Made by a program: the position numbers and the translations under genes
Part shown: positions 54,804 to 62,408 of the stretch, piece after piece
Layout of the letters: each line of letters starts with the position of its first letter
Numbering within the stretch: position 1 is the stretch's first letter
Assembly (NCBI RefSeq): GCF_003852525.1
Contig: NZ_QAJL01000001.1
Location: 854,983 to 918,982 of the forward strand
Direction: 5' to 3'
DNA length: 64,000 nt
DNA from: Pedobacter sp. KBW06
GTDB lineage: Bacteria > Bacteroidota > Bacteroidia > Sphingobacteriales > Sphingobacteriaceae
Notes under the pieces: generated by a model
Databases searched by the model: none
What the model saw: the letters and a program-made list of their open reading frames with translations, nothing else
Told to the model about the DNA's origin: nothing

Positions 54804-54841
54804 TTTAGAAATACCTAATATTTAATTTAGATTTGCCTAAA
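54804..54841. promoter_or_regulatory. Tandem dyads upstream of oxyR
   Basis: TTTAGAAATACCTAA (54804-54818) and TTTAGATTTGCCTAA (54826-54840, plus a further A) are two copies of TTTAG-N5-CCTAA, 22 bp apart start to start, 31-68 bp before the oxyR ATG. A 22-bp period of dyads is what an OxyR tetramer contacts in enterobacteria. Autoregulation by OxyR is the simplest reading, but binding is inferred. Confidence 0.65.
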
Positions 54842-54871
54842 TAAATAGTTCAATAAAAACATACTTCTAAA

Positions 54872-55828
54872 ATGACGTTAACACAGCTAAAATACATAGT
54901 CGCTATTGACACCTACCGTCACTTTGGCACAGCGGCGGAAAAAACTTTTGTTTCTCAGCCAACATTAAGCATGCAGGTTCAAAAAGCTGAGGATGAGTTA
55001 GGCGCTAAACTCTTCGATCGAAGTAAACAGCCTGTTGTACCTACTCAATTGGGTACTGAAGTAATTGAACAAGCGAGAAAGGTTCTTGCGGAAATGGAGA
55101 TTCTAGATCAGATGGTACAGATTAGATTAGGGGTAATAGCTGGCCAATTAAAGATTGGGGTCATTCCAACATTGGCCCCATATCTGCTTCCCTTATTTAT
55201 ACAGTCCTTCACCGATAGGTACCCTGGTGTAAAACTGATCATGAGCGAGCTCACTACTGAAATGATTATTGCCAATTTGCGTAGTGGAAAAATTGACATC
55301 GGAATTCTCGTTACACCTTTACAGGAAGCAGGGATAAAGGAATTTCCGTTATTTTATGAAAAATTACTGGCCTACGTATCCAAAAAGCACATTTCGGATG
55401 GAAAATCCTGCATTGCACCTTCAGATATTGATCCTAAAAAACTATGGTTACTAGAAGAAGGGCATTGCTTCAGAAGTCAGATTATGAACATTTGTGCACT
55501 GAAATATTCAGCTCAGGATCAGGTGAAGCTCATCTATGAATCCGGTAGTATTGAAACCCTCAGAAGAATGATAGATACAAACGATGGTATAACAATCATT
55601 CCTGAACTAGCCACAATTGATATGAACACGGAACAGTTAGGTCGTGTCCGTCATTTCCAGGAACCGGAACCTATGAGAGAAGTCAGTATAGTAGTACACC
55701 GGGACTATATCAAGAAAAAATTGATATCCATACTTACCGAAGAGATCAGAGCTTGTCTTCCTGATAATATCAGGAACAATACAGACAGTAATACCATTCC
55801 AATATCCAAACCACAATATCAACAATAA
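54872..55828 (+). CDS. oxyR: OxyR, hydrogen peroxide-sensing LysR-type regulator
   Basis: This 318-residue LysR-type regulator has an N-terminal winged helix (about 1-60, MTLTQLKYIVAIDTYRHFGT, VSQPTLSMQVQKAEDELG) and a regulatory domain at about 90-300. Two cysteines, Cys199 in EEGHCFR and Cys208 in MNICAL, fall at exactly the positions of the peroxide-sensing pair in E. coli OxyR. That makes the assignment much firmer than a generic LysR call. It stands next to hemH, catalase and other oxidative-stress genes that are likely targets. Tandem dyads 31-68 bp upstream suggest autoregulation. It ends 10 bp from the hemH stop, facing it. Confidence 0.95.
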   Translation: MTLTQLKYIVAIDTYRHFGTAAEKTFVSQPTLSMQVQKAEDELGAKLFDRSKQPVVPTQLGTEVIEQARKVLAEMEILDQMVQIRLGVIAGQLKIGVIPTLAPYLLPLFIQSFTDRYPGVKLIMSELTTEMIIANLRSGKIDIGILVTPLQEAGIKEFPLFYEKLLAYVSKKHISDGKSCIAPSDIDPKKLWLLEEGHCFRSQIMNICALKYSAQDQVKLIYESGSIETLRRMIDTNDGITIIPELATIDMNTEQLGRVRHFQEPEPMREVSIVVHRDYIKKKLISILTEEIRACLPDNIRNNTDSNTIPISKPQYQQ

Positions 55829-55838
55829 CTTAGCTGAA

Positions 55839-56924
55839 TCAACTTCCCATATTTATTTGTTCTTCAACACAGGCAACATCTAAAACTTCAGGAGTAAATT
55901 CCGGTGTACTTTCTGATACCAGCCCTAATAATGCATCGATCCAAATGGGTGAATCATTTAGACTCTCCACTAGTTGCAGATGTTCTCCACCATAAGTTTT
56001 GAACTCCTCTGCATATTCCACACTGATTTCGTGAAGCGTCTCCAAGCAATCAGCGACGAAAGCTGGGCAAAACACCAATACGCGTTTTTTCCCTGCCGCA
56101 GCTAATTCCCTGATTATATCACTGGTGTAAGGACGTACCCAGGGTATATTCCCCAGACGTGACTGGAAACTAACGGTATATTTTTCTTTAGGCAAATTGA
56201 GCTTTAAAGCAATTAGCCTTGCGGTATCATGCGATTGCGCTGCATAACAAAACTTATTGATGTTATTTAAACCACTGCAGCATCCATTTTTCTGAAGACA
56301 GTACCCCTTGGTCTGATCACATTTTCTTAGCTGTCGTTCAGGTAAACCATGAAAACTAAACAACACATGATCATAGCTTGCAGGTACATGAACTCTTCCT
56401 TTTTCTGCAAATGCCTCGATCATCAAATCATTGGCATGGAAAGATTGTACGAAAGACAACTGAGGTATGGTCTCCCAATCGGCCACAAGCTTCATCACTT
56501 TTTCATACACGGAACCTGTGCTCGCAGAGGAATACTGCGGAAATAAAGCAATAACACGTATTTCGCTAACCAATGCATTCCGAAATTTTTTTAATGCCTC
56601 CTCTATAGAGGGATTTTGATAACGCATGGCCATTTCTACCATATAACTGTCTCCCAGTCGCTGCTGCAAGGCTTCCCGTTGCAAAATGCTATAATGCTTT
56701 AACGGTGATCCTGTATGTTGGTCCCAAATCCTACGATAATATCTAGCCGATTTAGCCGACCTGAAAGGAACAATTGCCCCCTTCACCAATAGGCTTCGCC
56801 AAAGTGCATTGACATCAATTACACGTGGATCCATTAAAAATTCTTTCAGATACCTACTCACATCAAGTGTAGACGGACTGTCTGGGGTCCCCAGATTCAC
56901 AAGTAAAACTCCTATTTTTTTCAT
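55839..56924 (-). CDS. hemH: Ferrochelatase
   Basis: This 361-residue ferrochelatase inserts Fe2+ into protoporphyrin, the last step of haem synthesis. I chose MKKIGVLLVNLGTPDSPSTL; ATG and TTG codons 21 and 33 bp upstream are in frame but add only polar residues. The catalytic histidine is in FSFHGLPERQ (about residue 185) and the acidic ligand in FVADCLETLHEIS (about 265). A cysteine-rich insert (KCDQTKGYCLQKNGCC) follows the active-site histidine and is common in Bacteroidota. It is the last gene of the catalase-hemA-ankyrin-hemH run, so haem supply appears to be co-expressed with catalase. Confidence 0.93.
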   Translation of the reverse strand: MKKIGVLLVNLGTPDSPSTLDVSRYLKEFLMDPRVIDVNALWRSLLVKGAIVPFRSAKSARYYRRIWDQHTGSPLKHYSILQREALQQRLGDSYMVEMAMRYQNPSIEEALKKFRNALVSEIRVIALFPQYSSASTGSVYEKVMKLVADWETIPQLSFVQSFHANDLMIEAFAEKGRVHVPASYDHVLFSFHGLPERQLRKCDQTKGYCLQKNGCCSGLNNINKFCYAAQSHDTARLIALKLNLPKEKYTVSFQSRLGNIPWVRPYTSDIIRELAAAGKKRVLVFCPAFVADCLETLHEISVEYAEEFKTYGGEHLQLVESLNDSPIWIDALLGLVSESTPEFTPEVLDVACVEEQINMGS

Positions 56925-56979
56925 ATGATTATTTCTTTTCTTCATATTTGATTTCAAAGGCAGAAAAACATACTTACAT

Positions 56980-57495
56980 CTATTTCAACAAGTTAGCTAT
57001 TTCATGATTTTCCTGGTTAAGCGCATAATCTAATGCATTTTTGCCTCTTCTATCTCGCAGATTTTTATCGGCTCCTTTCTTCAGCAGGAACCTCACAATC
57101 TTTTCATGGCCAAAAGTTGAGCTAAAAATCAATGCCGTGGCTCCGTTGTGATTCACGAGGTTGAGATCAGCTTTATAAGCGTGTAATAAGATGACTATTT
57201 CCAAATATCCTCTGAAACATGCGCCCTGCATTGCAGTATTGCCCGAACGATCCTGGGCATCGACTGCCGCACCATGTTCTAATAAAAGTTTTGCAGCTTC
57301 CAGGTTTCCATTGTAAACCGCTATTATCAAAGGTGTAGAACCTCTTGAATCTGTTGTGTCTATCTTATTTCCCGAATTTAAAAAATGAACAAGTCCTACT
57401 GTATCGTTATTGCGTGCTGCGCTAAAAATATCCTGGGAAAATGAAGTTGCTGTTTTGCAAAAAACCAGCATAATAGTGAGTATTAGGTATTTCAT
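56980..57495 (-). CDS. Exported ankyrin-repeat protein, AnkB-like
   Basis: This 171-residue protein has a signal peptide of about 20 residues (MKYLILTIMLVFCKTATSFS) and four to five ankyrin repeats filling the rest. Examples are DSRGSTPLIIAVYNGNLEAA, DRSGNTAMQGACFRGYLEIV and NHNGATALIFSSTFGHEKIV. In Pseudomonas aeruginosa the exported ankyrin protein AnkB is encoded with catalase KatB and supports its activity. A similar role is likely here because the gene shares a run with an exported catalase. It sits 45 bp after hemA. No catalytic residues are expected. Confidence 0.85.
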   Translation of the reverse strand: MKYLILTIMLVFCKTATSFSQDIFSAARNNDTVGLVHFLNSGNKIDTTDSRGSTPLIIAVYNGNLEAAKLLLEHGAAVDAQDRSGNTAMQGACFRGYLEIVILLHAYKADLNLVNHNGATALIFSSTFGHEKIVRFLLKKGADKNLRDRRGKNALDYALNQENHEIANLLK

Positions 57496-57540
57496 GATTG
57501 GTACAACCGTCTTTCCGGTCCGTCTTTATTTAATTAAATT

Positions 57541-58521
57541 TTATCGTTCGCGTGCCCATTGAAAAAAAGTGCTTGATTCCTGGATGATGATCGAACTGAC
57601 TTGTCCAATAGCTTCACATTGCACACTTGAATTACTTTCCCTTAGCAGGTTTAAATGATCGAGTGTGATCATCTCGGTGCCCTCATCAAGAGCTGAAATG
57701 CTCTGATTTGTAGTTAAATCAATAAAAAATGTCTGATTGAAAAGACTATGGTCACGGATATTGATGAGATTCCTCGACCCTGCACAGGATATAATGACGG
57801 AAAATTGCATCAGGAAATCCGAATTTAACACATAGTCTGCGAACTGAAAGTTATATTTCAGGGCAAGCGACACCGCCTTATGGGAAGTTCTGTTTATCAC
57901 TGTTACGTTAGAAAAATTCATCGAGAAAAGATACTTTAGGAGATCAGTTGCGATCTCGCCGGCACCGATCACAAGTACCGGTATATTTCTAAGTTTAAAT
58001 TTCTTTTTAACTGCACTGACAGCAAGATGGCTTATAGATTGGGACCCCTGGTGATACGTTGTTTCATTGACCACCCTTTTGTGCGTTCTGGAAATTGCCT
58101 GAAATATCCGCTCCATCGTTCCAGTCATAACTTGACATTTCTGACTAATCAAAAAGGCTTCTTTAATCTGCGAATACACCTGCTTATCACCATAAGCCAT
58201 TGACTGAAGACCATTTGCTACCTCCATCATGTATCTTACTGCATTATAATTATCTTCTATAAATGTAAACTGGTCTTTTTGCAGGTTTGTATTCTTGTAT
58301 TTCTGAATATCATCCAGAACCTCATAAACGCTAAGAGCGTTAGTATGGTCCAGATAAATCTCTGTACGGTTACAGGTAGATAATATCACAAGACAGTTCA
58401 ATCCAATTTTATGTCTCAAACGGCCATATATTTCAATTATCTCTTTTTTATCGAATTGAAAACCGGAACGTACAGAAACTTGTACTTTTTTATAGTTAAG
58501 AGTAGCAATGCTTATTTTCAT
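57541..58521 (-). CDS. hemA: Glutamyl-tRNA reductase homologue, C-terminally short
   Basis: The true start is probably MKISIATLNYKKVQVSVRSG (326 residues), since upstream codons run into catalase. The catalytic domain (about 1-150) has the nucleophile Cys50 in STCNRTEIYLDH. The NADPH domain (about 165-300) has VLVIGAGEIATDL and TVINRTSHKA. The protein stops at FFQWARER, so the C-terminal dimerisation domain of the usual 410-430-residue enzyme is absent. The conserved histidine of the HLFRVASGLDS-type motif (E. coli His99) reads Tyr97 here (AVRYMMEVANGLQS). It may be a specialised second GluTR or a regulator. It supplies haem precursors for the neighbouring catalase if active; I would not assume it is the housekeeping enzyme. 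Confidence 0.8.
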   Translation of the reverse strand: MKISIATLNYKKVQVSVRSGFQFDKKEIIEIYGRLRHKIGLNCLVILSTCNRTEIYLDHTNALSVYEVLDDIQKYKNTNLQKDQFTFIEDNYNAVRYMMEVANGLQSMAYGDKQVYSQIKEAFLISQKCQVMTGTMERIFQAISRTHKRVVNETTYHQGSQSISHLAVSAVKKKFKLRNIPVLVIGAGEIATDLLKYLFSMNFSNVTVINRTSHKAVSLALKYNFQFADYVLNSDFLMQFSVIISCAGSRNLINIRDHSLFNQTFFIDLTTNQSISALDEGTEMITLDHLNLLRESNSSVQCEAIGQVSSIIIQESSTFFQWARER

Positions 58522-58570
58522 AGTCTGATAAACCAGAGAGGATGCCCCTCTCCGGTTCTTAACGTCAGCA

Positions 58571-60100
58571 CTATTGGACTGTAACCAATGATTCTGCCTC
58601 ATCCCTTGAAATTTTGAGTCTTGAGGCAAGTCTCTTGCCAAAATCTGTATCCGCTTTGTAAAAATGGCCCACCATTTTTAGTACAATAACTCTATTGGTG
58701 ACAACTTGTAAGTCGCCAGTAAGATTGTTGATCAGTTCTAATTTATCAGTTTCTGAAAGTGACCTGTAAAAATCTCCCGCCTGTTTGAAATTCTCAGTTT
58801 TGTCTATATTATGCTGAACAATAGCCCCGGGGTTATAGATCGTTGAAGAAGGTCTGTAACTGTCATTATCCGTGTATTCCTGATCGGATAAACTTGGCTG
58901 ATAATTGATATCAGAAGTCTTTTTACGGTTGCTCGCCGTACCATCTTGATTGTAGGAACGAACAGGCGATTTCGGAGCATTTACAGGCAATGTCTGGAAA
59001 TTTGACCCCACGCGGTAACGCTGTGTATCAAAGTAGGAAAACAAGCGCCCTTGAAGAAGCTTATCTTCCGATGCTTCTATCCCTGGTACCAGATCACCCG
59101 GAGAAAACGCGGACTGCTCAACCTCGTCAAAAAAATTCTCTGGCATCTTATTTAAGATCATAGAACCAACCAATATGCTTTTCGCGTCTTTCTCAGGCCA
59201 GATCTTCGTAGCATCAAGTGGATTGAAATCCAGTTTATCCATGTCCTCTGGCTTAATCATTTGTACGTAAAGCTGCCAGGACGGGAAATTACCGGTTTTG
59301 ATATGTTCATAAAGGTCGTTCGTTGCATGCTGGAAGTCTTTAGCCTGCACCATACTTGCTTGTTCAGCTGTCAGACCTTTAACTTCCTGCATAGATTTCC
59401 AGGTATATTTCACATAAGTTATTTGCCCTTTTCCGTTTACCCATTTGAAAGCATGTACACTTGATCCGTCCATCTGCCGATAGTTGGCTGGAATTCCCAA
59501 GCTTGTATATACACGGGTCAACATGTGAGTAGCCTCCGGTATGTGAGAAAAGAAATCGAAAAATCGATTTGGATCTTGCCTGTTTGTAATAGGAGACGGC
59601 TTCAGCGAATGAACCATGTCTGGAAATTTGATTGCATCACGGATAAAAAATACAGGAAGGTTGTTCCCCACAATGTCATAATTACCCTCCTCGGTATAAA
59701 ATTTCACAGCGAATCCACGCGGATCACGAACCGTTTCGGGAGAACCACTGCCATGGATCACAGTTGAGAATCGGGTAAAAACAGGCGTTGTCTTTCCCTT
59801 TACAGAGAATAACGATGCTTTTGTGTAAGCAGAAAAGTCAGCTGCACTTGTAAAAACACCATATGCTCCAGCTCCTCTGGCATGAACTACCCTTTCCGGA
59901 ATCCGTTCCCTATCAAAGGATGCTAGTTTTTCAATTAAGTGTAGGTCTTCCAGCAACACAGGTCCATTGTTCCCAATTGTTTTTGAGTTTTGATTATTGC
60001 CAACAGGAGCGCCAGCGTTCGTAGTTAGCGTCTTTTGCTGTGCATAAGTAAAAATGGATACGCAGAAAGACGAAAGAAGTAATGGAATCTTTTTATTCAT
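58571..60100 (-). CDS. Exported haem catalase (KatB-like)
   Basis: This 509-residue monofunctional catalase has a signal peptide of about 20 residues (MNKKIPLLLSSFCVSIFTYA), so it is periplasmic. The catalytic His73 is in VVHARGAGAYG, the distal Asn146 in YDIVGNNLPVFFIRD, and the proximal haem ligand Tyr356 in GRLFSYFDTQRYR. Opening with QQKTLTTNAGAPVGNNQNS it resembles periplasmic KatB of Pseudomonas. It converts hydrogen peroxide to water and oxygen. The gene leads the run of hemA, ankyrin and hemH. Its promoter shows TAACTTTG (-7) and a TTG (-33) with a TTAG-N6-CTAT dyad over the -7 end. Confidence 0.95.
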   Translation of the reverse strand: MNKKIPLLLSSFCVSIFTYAQQKTLTTNAGAPVGNNQNSKTIGNNGPVLLEDLHLIEKLASFDRERIPERVVHARGAGAYGVFTSAADFSAYTKASLFSVKGKTTPVFTRFSTVIHGSGSPETVRDPRGFAVKFYTEEGNYDIVGNNLPVFFIRDAIKFPDMVHSLKPSPITNRQDPNRFFDFFSHIPEATHMLTRVYTSLGIPANYRQMDGSSVHAFKWVNGKGQITYVKYTWKSMQEVKGLTAEQASMVQAKDFQHATNDLYEHIKTGNFPSWQLYVQMIKPEDMDKLDFNPLDATKIWPEKDAKSILVGSMILNKMPENFFDEVEQSAFSPGDLVPGIEASEDKLLQGRLFSYFDTQRYRVGSNFQTLPVNAPKSPVRSYNQDGTASNRKKTSDINYQPSLSDQEYTDNDSYRPSSTIYNPGAIVQHNIDKTENFKQAGDFYRSLSETDKLELINNLTGDLQVVTNRVIVLKMVGHFYKADTDFGKRLASRLKISRDEAESLVTVQ

Positions 60101-60119
60101 AATTTTGAAATTTATGTGC

Positions 60120-60151
60120 CAAAGTTAGATCGGCCTATCTTCTAAAACCAA
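60120..60151 (-). promoter_or_regulatory. Promoter and operator-like dyad of the catalase operon
   Basis: On the minus strand TAACTTTG (complement of 60120-60127) fits the Bacteroidota -7 box TAnnTTTG. A TTG (complement of 60149-60151) sits 21 bp upstream as the -33 element. The dyad TTAG-ATCGGC-CTAT (60125-60138) overlaps the -7 box, a position where a bound regulator could repress. The catalase ATG is 19 bp downstream. Confidence 0.6.
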
Positions 60152-60367
60152 TCGTTTCGTTTAATGAGTACATAGAGAAAAGTTATCATAAAATTGCATT
60201 ACTATGATTTAGGATCTGCTAAACACTATGCCACCCGGCAATAAAACAAAAATCAAAACACTACAAATCAATCACTTAACAACATTTCAAGATTGCATTA
60301 TTCCATTCTTGATCATCCCTTTTTATAAGACCTAATAAGATCTGATTCGCAAACAAATTAGATTAAA

Positions 60368-60383
60368 CTAAATTATAATTTAG
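60368..60383. promoter_or_regulatory. Perfect palindrome in the katB-thioredoxin divergent region
   Basis: CTAAATTATAATTTAG is a perfect 16-bp palindrome. It lies 20 bp upstream of the TTAGACTAATCTAA dyad, in the 347-bp region between the catalase and the thioredoxin-fold gene. It may be a second operator; the CTAA/TTAG half-sites are the same as in the other dyads but in reversed order. The rest of this region (60152-60367) holds nothing else I can name. Confidence 0.5.
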
Positions 60384-60402
60384 ATTTATAGCAAATTAAT
60401 TT

Positions 60403-60430
60403 TTAGACTAATCTAACTTTTGTACTTTTG
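60403..60430 (+). promoter_or_regulatory. Promoter and operator-like dyad of the thioredoxin-SOD-peroxiredoxin operon
   Basis: TTAGACTAATCTAA (60403-60416) is followed 6 bp later by TACTTTTG (60423-60430), a full match to the -7 box TAnnTTTG. The ATG at 60448 is 17 bp further. The dyad lies in the expected spacer between -33 and -7. No clear -33 TTG is seen, which suggests activator dependence. The same 18-bp string occurs upstream of the PepSY operon. Confidence 0.65.
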
Positions 60431-60447
60431 TATTGAAAATACAAAAA

Positions 60448-61080
60448 ATGATGAAGAACATATTGCTATTAATATTCACCTTTAGCTTAATCACCCTATC
60501 GGGTTTCGCTCAAAAAAAAATCATTAAATCCAGCATTAGTGATAACATTGAAGCAGCATTTAGATATACCACTTTCGATCTTTACGGCTTTAAAAAAGAC
60601 TCCCTAACCAAGCCTTCGACTGAACAGGAAGCCAAAACTCCAGCTCGAGCTCAGGCAAAGACACCAATAGCGCCTACCGCATTGGCAGATAGTATGCTCG
60701 TCCATCCAAAGCCTATATTGTTTCTGATAGCTAACGATTGGTGTAAGTACTGTGGAATGCAAAAGGCACTACTCAAAAATCATCACGAATTCCAATCTGC
60801 AAAAGAAACATTTTACCATGTTATACTAAACGCAGAAAAAACAGAACCTATTTCGTTTAATGGGAAGATCTACGGATCCCTAAGTAATGGACCAAAAACA
60901 GGAGTACATGAACTAGCTATTGCCCTTGGTGATCCAAAAGAGGGATTGAGCTATCCTACATGGGTATTGTTTGACCAAAAATACCGAATAGTTTTCAGGC
61001 GCAGCGGAGTGTTATTGCCAAAGGAACTGAAACTAGTCCTCAGCGCTATAAAAGAATTAAACACAAATCCCCTTCCATAA
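60448..61080 (+). CDS. Exported thioredoxin-fold protein with CKYC active site
   Basis: This protein is 210 residues from the ATG at 60448; a TTG 15 bp upstream is less likely. The signal peptide (about 1-22, ILLLIFTFSLITLSGFAQ) is followed by a charged, Ala/Pro/Thr-rich linker (about 55-85). The thioredoxin-like domain is DWCKYCGMQKALLKN, with Cys99 and Cys102. A cis-proline-like SYPTWVLFD segment lies at about 172-180 and a final helix follows. The WCKYC site and single-domain form suggest a DsbD-gamma/thioredoxin-like periplasmic reductase rather than TlpA. It is the first gene of the SOD operon and probably repairs or keeps reduced oxidised envelope proteins. Substrate unknown. Confidence 0.82.
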   Translation: MMKNILLLIFTFSLITLSGFAQKKIIKSSISDNIEAAFRYTTFDLYGFKKDSLTKPSTEQEAKTPARAQAKTPIAPTALADSMLVHPKPILFLIANDWCKYCGMQKALLKNHHEFQSAKETFYHVILNAEKTEPISFNGKIYGSLSNGPKTGVHELAIALGDPKEGLSYPTWVLFDQKYRIVFRRSGVLLPKELKLVLSAIKELNTNPLP

Positions 61081-61101
61081 ACCATCTACTAAAATTTAAC
61101 C

Positions 61102-61266
61102 ATGGAATATGTCATTCAGCTATTAGAGAACGAGAAAAAAGCTTTGGAACGTGTACTTCATGAAGAAGAACAGATGCGTAAAAACATGAAACAAGCAACA
61201 AAAAACATGAAAAACATTGGCGAACTCAAACGTGCAATTAAGGTTTTAAAAATTAAAACACGCTAG
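61102..61266 (+). CDS. Small coiled-coil protein, 54 residues
   Basis: This short open frame runs from ATG (61102) to TAG and reads MEYVIQLLENEKKALERVLH, then a Lys/Glu/Met-rich helix ending IKVLKIKTR. Charged heptads with Leu/Met/Ile at a/d positions predict a single coiled coil. It lies 21 bp after the thioredoxin-fold gene and 35 bp before SOD, in the same direction, so it is likely a real operon member. I do not recognise a family with a known role. It may be a dimerising adaptor. Confidence 0.65.
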   Translation: MEYVIQLLENEKKALERVLHEEEQMRKNMKQATKNMKNIGELKRAIKVLKIKTR

Positions 61267-61301
61267 ACCTGATCATTAATTAAAAAACAAAAAAACATAT
61301 A

Positions 61302-61901
61302 ATGATGAACATCACACTAAAACTGCCGGCGCTGCCATACGACAAAACAGCCCTGATTCCTATAATTACTGAAGAAACCTTTGATTACCACTACGAAAAA
61401 CATCATGCCACTTACGTTAATAATCTGGACGGACTTGTAAAAGACTCGCCATTAGCCGAGTTAGAATTAGCACAGATCATCACAGATAGTTTTAATAACA
61501 ATAATGCTCCGTTATTCAATAATGCCGCACAACATTGGAATCACAGTTTCTTTTGGCATTGCCTATCCCCTGATGGTGGTAAAAAGCCGCATGGAGATAT
61601 AAGTCAATTAATTCAAAGAGACTTTGGCAGTTTCGAAAACTTTAAAGATCAGTTCTCAACCACCGCACTTAAACTATTTGGGGCAGGTTGGGCATGGCTC
61701 GCTCAGGATGCCTCTGGTAAATTGGAAATACTTCCACTGAAAGATGCCTATACTCCTCTGACAGAAAATAAAACTCCAATCCTCACTTTAGACGTTTGGG
61801 AACATGCCTATTACATCGATTACCGTAATGCGCGCAACAAGTTCATTGACGGCTTCTGGGAAGTAATTAATTGGGAATTTGCCAATAAAAACCTGTTATA
61901 G
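61302..61901 (+). CDS. sodB: Superoxide dismutase, Fe/Mn family (Fe type by motif)
   Basis: This 199-residue cytoplasmic SOD converts superoxide to peroxide. The N-terminal helices carry EKHHATYVNNLD (first metal His). AAQHWNHSFFWHCL gives the second His, and DVWEHAYYIDYRNAR gives the metal Asp and last His. The AAQHWNHSFFW and GAGWAWLAQD forms are nearer to FeSOD than MnSOD; metal use needs testing. There is no signal peptide. It is encoded between the coiled-coil protein and the TPR-like protein. The peroxide it makes would be removed by the peroxiredoxin and catalase of the same island. Confidence 0.95.
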   Translation: MMNITLKLPALPYDKTALIPIITEETFDYHYEKHHATYVNNLDGLVKDSPLAELELAQIITDSFNNNNAPLFNNAAQHWNHSFFWHCLSPDGGKKPHGDISQLIQRDFGSFENFKDQFSTTALKLFGAGWAWLAQDASGKLEILPLKDAYTPLTENKTPILTLDVWEHAYYIDYRNARNKFIDGFWEVINWEFANKNLL

Positions 61902-61926
61902 ATTACTATTGAATAAAGTAGAAAAA

Positions 61927-62385
61927 ATGAATGAAACCTTCGTTAAAAGTATCGAAAAAATCTGGACAACAAAGATCACGGATTCTAATGATTTGTTCAG
62001 CCAAAGGTTGTTTTCCGATGCTCTACTGGGTTATAAGGATGCCTTATACCAATCTGAAATTCTGAATAATAATCTTGAGACTTGTTCTACAACGGGAATA
62101 CCATATATACAGGTATATCTGCTTTCCTGCTACAATTTAGCGAATACGTATTTGGAGCTCGCACAAAAAGAAAACGCAGAAAAGTTGTTTAAACGTGCAA
62201 TTTATTTCCTGGTACATCTTTTCGAACGCGATATAGATATAAATGAAGTACAACGTGAACTAAAACGAGCGCTAACGACATATGCCAGCTTTATTGACGA
62301 AAACAATCTTGACAAACAACTCGTGGAAACATTATACAATGATGTATTATCACTTTTGAAAAAACACCCAACAATACTAAAATAA
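61927..62385 (+). CDS. TPR-like helical protein in the SOD operon
   Basis: This 152-residue protein is read from MNETFVKSIEKIWTTKITDS; a frame extending 48 bp upstream would overlap the SOD gene. It is all helical. Tetratricopeptide-like spacing is seen in FSDALLGYKDALYQSEIL, VYLLSCYNLANTYLELAQKE and NAEKLFKRAIYFLVHLFERD (about residues 30-110). There is no signal peptide or catalytic motif. It lies 25 bp after SOD and 23 bp before the peroxiredoxin, so it is an operon member. I do not know its function; a protein-binding role is likely from the fold. Confidence 0.75.
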   Translation: MNETFVKSIEKIWTTKITDSNDLFSQRLFSDALLGYKDALYQSEILNNNLETCSTTGIPYIQVYLLSCYNLANTYLELAQKENAEKLFKRAIYFLVHLFERDIDINEVQRELKRALTTYASFIDENNLDKQLVETLYNDVLSLLKKHPTILK

Positions 62386-62408
62386 ATTAACATAACAACA
62401 AGAAAACT

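Noticed and set aside
58522..58641. Longer N-terminus of hemA
   Set aside because: It would overlap the catalase gene; GluTR proteins start directly at the MKISIATLNYKK-like segment.
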